Origin: Candidatus Nanohalarchaeota archaeon
GTDB lineage: Archaea; EX4484-52
Reading direction: 5' to 3'
Length of the DNA stretch: 16,575 bases
Assembly: GCA_030632385.1 (NCBI GenBank)
Contig: DAOVUW010000011.1
Coordinates: forward strand, 1-16,575
Below the pieces are notes generated by a model, which saw only the letters and a program-made list of their open reading frames with translations, was not told the origin of the DNA and ran no database searches. A program made the translations under genes and the position numbers. Of the stretch, positions 14,299 through 16,575 are shown one piece after another. The first letter of the stretch is position 1. Every line of letters begins with the position of its first letter.

Positions 14299-15674
14299 TT
14301 ATCGCAAAATTCGGAGGAACGTCACTTAAGGATGCCAAAAGAATCAAAAATGCTGCAACTATAACGACTGAACTCAAGAAACAGGGCAATGTTGTTGTAG
14401 TGGTTTCTGCAATAGGAGACACAACCAATTTTCTTATCGACACAATCAAAAACATAGATGCAGTAAATATTGAAAAAACAGTCAATGAAGTATATCTGCG
14501 TTATCTGAATATATTAGAGGAAATAAAAACACCGACCCAAAAAGATAAAAAACAATTAAAGACATTTTGCGACAATCTTGAAAAAAGATTAATTCTGTCA
14601 CAACAGCAAAAAAATGCAAGTCCTGAAGATGTTGACCATATTTTAGGTTTTGGGGAAATATTTTCCGCATTTATTTTATCTCGCGCAATAAAACAGATGG
14701 ATTACAAAACAAAAATACTTTGCGGCAATGATAATCTTATTTTCACAAATGCTAATTTCAATAATGCTGATGTTCTATTTGACAAAACATACCCTGTATT
14801 AAAGAAAAGAATTTTGCCTATTTTAGATGAAAATATAATTGTTTTTACTGGTTTTATCGGAACAACAATAGACAACAAAACAACAACATTGGGAAGAAGC
14901 AGTTCAGATTACATTGCCTCTCTTTTGGGAAATGCGCTGGATGCAGAAGAGATACAAATATACACAGATGTAGACGGAATAATGACAGCAGATCCGCGAA
15001 TAGTAAAGGATGCAAAAGTCATCAGGCAAATGGATTTTAATGAAATCAGCGAACTTGCTTTTTTCGGAGCTTATGTACTGCATCCAAAAACAATAGAGCC
15101 TGCAATGGAAAAAAATATTTGCGTAAAAGTAATAAATTCCTTCAATACAGATTCTTTTACAAAGATTTTCAAAAAGATGCCTGAAGATAATAAAAATATC
15201 CTCTCTATTTCATCAAAGAAAAATGTTGTTCTGCTGAATATTTACTCTACAAGGATGCTCAATACTCATGGCTTTCTTGCAAAAGTATTTACAATTTTTG
15301 AAGAAGAAGAAATTCCCATCGACATGGTCTCGACTTCTGAAGTCAATATTTCATTGTCGGTAAATGAATATGAACCAAAAGAAAAAATACAAAATATAAT
15401 CAAAAAATTAAGCAAATTTTCTTCTGTTTCATTGGAAAAAAATAAATCAATTATCTGTGTTGTCGGGGAAGCTCTAAAACATAGATATGGAATTGCAGGA
15501 AAAATATTTACTGTTTTGGGAAATAATAAAATAAATGTTGAAATGATTTCACAGGGAGCATCAGAAATAAATATAACTTTTGTGGTAAATGATAATGATG
15601 TAAAAAAAGCAGTTATTGCTTTGCATAATGAATTGATAAATAATAATAAAGGTAAAAAATATGGAAAAAGTTAA
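14292..15674 (+). CDS. lysC: Aspartate kinase with two ACT domains
   Basis: Aspartate kinase phosphorylates aspartate, the entry step to lysine, threonine and methionine. The 460-residue protein has the N-terminal KFGGTS (6-11), an acidic TDVDGIMTADPR stretch (225-236), ELAFFGAYVLHPKTIEP (254-270), and two C-terminal ACT domains (about 312-375 and 386-450). The first ACT carries STSEVNISLSV, as in lysine-sensitive kinases; the second has QGASEINITFVV. Feedback control by an amino acid is therefore likely, probably lysine given the operon. One oddity is TTLGRSSSDYIA (199-209): most relatives have GRGGSD where this has GRSSSD, close to the nucleotide site. The ATG overlaps the upstream stop in ATGGTAA, and the end overlaps asd by 14 nt. 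Confidence 0.95.
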   Translation: MVIIAKFGGTSLKDAKRIKNAATITTELKKQGNVVVVVSAIGDTTNFLIDTIKNIDAVNIEKTVNEVYLRYLNILEEIKTPTQKDKKQLKTFCDNLEKRLILSQQQKNASPEDVDHILGFGEIFSAFILSRAIKQMDYKTKILCGNDNLIFTNANFNNADVLFDKTYPVLKKRILPILDENIIVFTGFIGTTIDNKTTTLGRSSSDYIASLLGNALDAEEIQIYTDVDGIMTADPRIVKDAKVIRQMDFNEISELAFFGAYVLHPKTIEPAMEKNICVKVINSFNTDSFTKIFKKMPEDNKNILSISSKKNVVLLNIYSTRMLNTHGFLAKVFTIFEEEEIPIDMVSTSEVNISLSVNEYEPKEKIQNIIKKLSKFSSVSLEKNKSIICVVGEALKHRYGIAGKIFTVLGNNKINVEMISQGASEINITFVVNDNDVKKAVIALHNELINNNKGKKYGKS

Positions 15675-16575
15675 TGTTGGAATAATGGGAGCGACAGGAA
15701 TGGTCGGGCAGAGATTTATTGCCTTTTTAGAAAATCATCCTTTTTTTGAGGTAAAAATGCTTACCGCATCGCAAAAATCTGCGGGACGAAAATATTTAGA
15801 TGTGTGCGATTGGGCATTGGACTCACCCATGCCGGGAAGAGTAGCCGATTTAATTGTTCGGAACACACAAATTGAGGAAATAAAAAAAAATAATGTAAAA
15901 ATAATATTTAGCGCGTTACCGGGAGATTTGGCAGAAGATATTGAGACAAAATGTGCAGAAGCAGGATTTATTGTTTGCTCAAATGCATCTGCACACAGAA
16001 TGGATAAGGATGTTCCTTTATTGATTGGAGAAGTAAATCCAGAGCATCTCTCAATGATAGAAATGCAGAAGAAAAATCGAGGATGGAAAGGCGCAATCAT
16101 CACAAATCCAAATTGTTCTGTAATACAGCTTGCTCTGTCTTTAAAACCATTGGACGATGCATTTGGAATTGAAAAAATTATTGTAACAACCATGCAGGCA
16201 TTAAGCGGAGCAGGAAGAGGAGGTGTTGCTTCATTTGATATTCTTGATAATATTCTTCCTTATATTGGAGAAGAGGAAGAAAAAATAGAAACAGAAGCTC
16301 AAAAAATACTGGGGCGTTTTTCCAATGGAAAAATTATAGATCATCCTCTTGAAGTCTCTTCATCTGCAAATCGCGTCAATGTTTTAGATGGGCATACAGA
16401 GTGCATTTTTTGTAAATTTAAAAAACAGCCAAAAGATATCGAAGAAGTGAATAATAAATTATATAAAGGGATTTTATATAAAAAAACAGAGATGAGTTTA
16501 TTATGTCTGAATGATACTGTATATTTCAGTCCTATGAATATAATTAAAATTCCTCATGATAAAATAAGAGGAAAG
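15661..16575 (+). CDS. asd: Aspartate-semialdehyde dehydrogenase, cut by the window end
   Basis: This enzyme reduces aspartyl phosphate to aspartate semialdehyde with NADPH, linking LysC to DapA. The frame stays open for 305 codons to the right edge; full-length relatives have about 340-360, so only the C-terminus is missing. The nucleotide loop GATGMVGQRF (10-19), SNASAHRM, the catalytic cysteine C152 in NPNCS, SGAGRGGV, the PYIGEEEEKIETE stretch and VLDGHTE (241-247, with H245) identify the archaeal/yeast-type subfamily and not the E. coli type. In that subfamily the acid-base histidine is probably H245. The start ATG lies inside the end of lysC (14-nt overlap), with AAAGGT about 9 nt upstream as a weak ribosome site. 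Confidence 0.93.
   Translation, partial: MEKVNVGIMGATGMVGQRFIAFLENHPFFEVKMLTASQKSAGRKYLDVCDWALDSPMPGRVADLIVRNTQIEEIKKNNVKIIFSALPGDLAEDIETKCAEAGFIVCSNASAHRMDKDVPLLIGEVNPEHLSMIEMQKKNRGWKGAIITNPNCSVIQLALSLKPLDDAFGIEKIIVTTMQALSGAGRGGVASFDILDNILPYIGEEEEKIETEAQKILGRFSNGKIIDHPLEVSSSANRVNVLDGHTECIFCKFKKQPKDIEEVNNKLYKGILYKKTEMSLLCLNDTVYFSPMNIIKIPHDKIRGK

Noticed and set aside
1..16575. CRISPR arrays, tRNA or rRNA genes, insertion sequences and attachment sites
   Set aside because: No regularly spaced repeats, cloverleaf signatures, rRNA-like stretches, transposase frames or long terminal repeats could be seen.

Overview
The window is about one third G+C and reads as an archaeal chromosome. The archaeal markers are a secF-secD pair, a nascent-polypeptide-associated complex (NAC) protein with a UBA tail, the short archaeal type of PEP carboxylase, and TATA-box promoters with leaderless or very short-leader starts. 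Small intergenic gaps and several uncharacterised membrane proteins would suit a DPANN or other uncultivated lineage, but the phylum cannot be fixed from this sequence alone. A reverse-type rubrerythrin suggests an anaerobic or microaerobic life.

Layout. Positions 1-2782 (minus strand): a PRC-barrel gene, secF and secD, read leftwards as one operon. The last ~100 bases at the left edge are richer in G+C, and secD ends abnormally there. Positions 2881-4167: a large membrane protein of unknown function. Positions 4375-5647: NAC followed 8 nt later by an EamA-family transporter. Positions 5661-6757: reverse rubrerythrin and a small export-family membrane protein, each with its own TATA box. Positions 6821-8409: dapB, a HAD-like protein lacking the usual acid aspartate, and a possible 50-residue membrane peptide. 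Positions 8410-8678: a regulatory region with two promoter candidates, a possible 23-codon leaderless ORF, an inverted repeat and a T8 run. Positions 8679 to the right edge: dapA-lysA-ppc-dapF-dapL-lysC-asd, tightly packed with four overlapping junctions; asd is cut by the window end.

How the genes work together. The right half encodes every step from aspartate to lysine by the diaminopimelate aminotransferase route: LysC, Asd, DapA, DapB, DapL, DapF, LysA. No acyl-transfer genes (dapD, dapE) are present, and none are needed if the aminotransferase is DapL. PEP carboxylase sits inside the same operon, between lysA and dapF, and would make oxaloacetate, the precursor of aspartate. The operon therefore looks like a PEP-to-lysine module, lacking only a dedicated aspartate aminotransferase. 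The most distinctive observations are this embedded ppc, the ATGGTAA stop/start overlap used at two junctions, the unexplained dapA upstream region, the atypical HAD protein beside dapB, and the abnormal secD 3' end.
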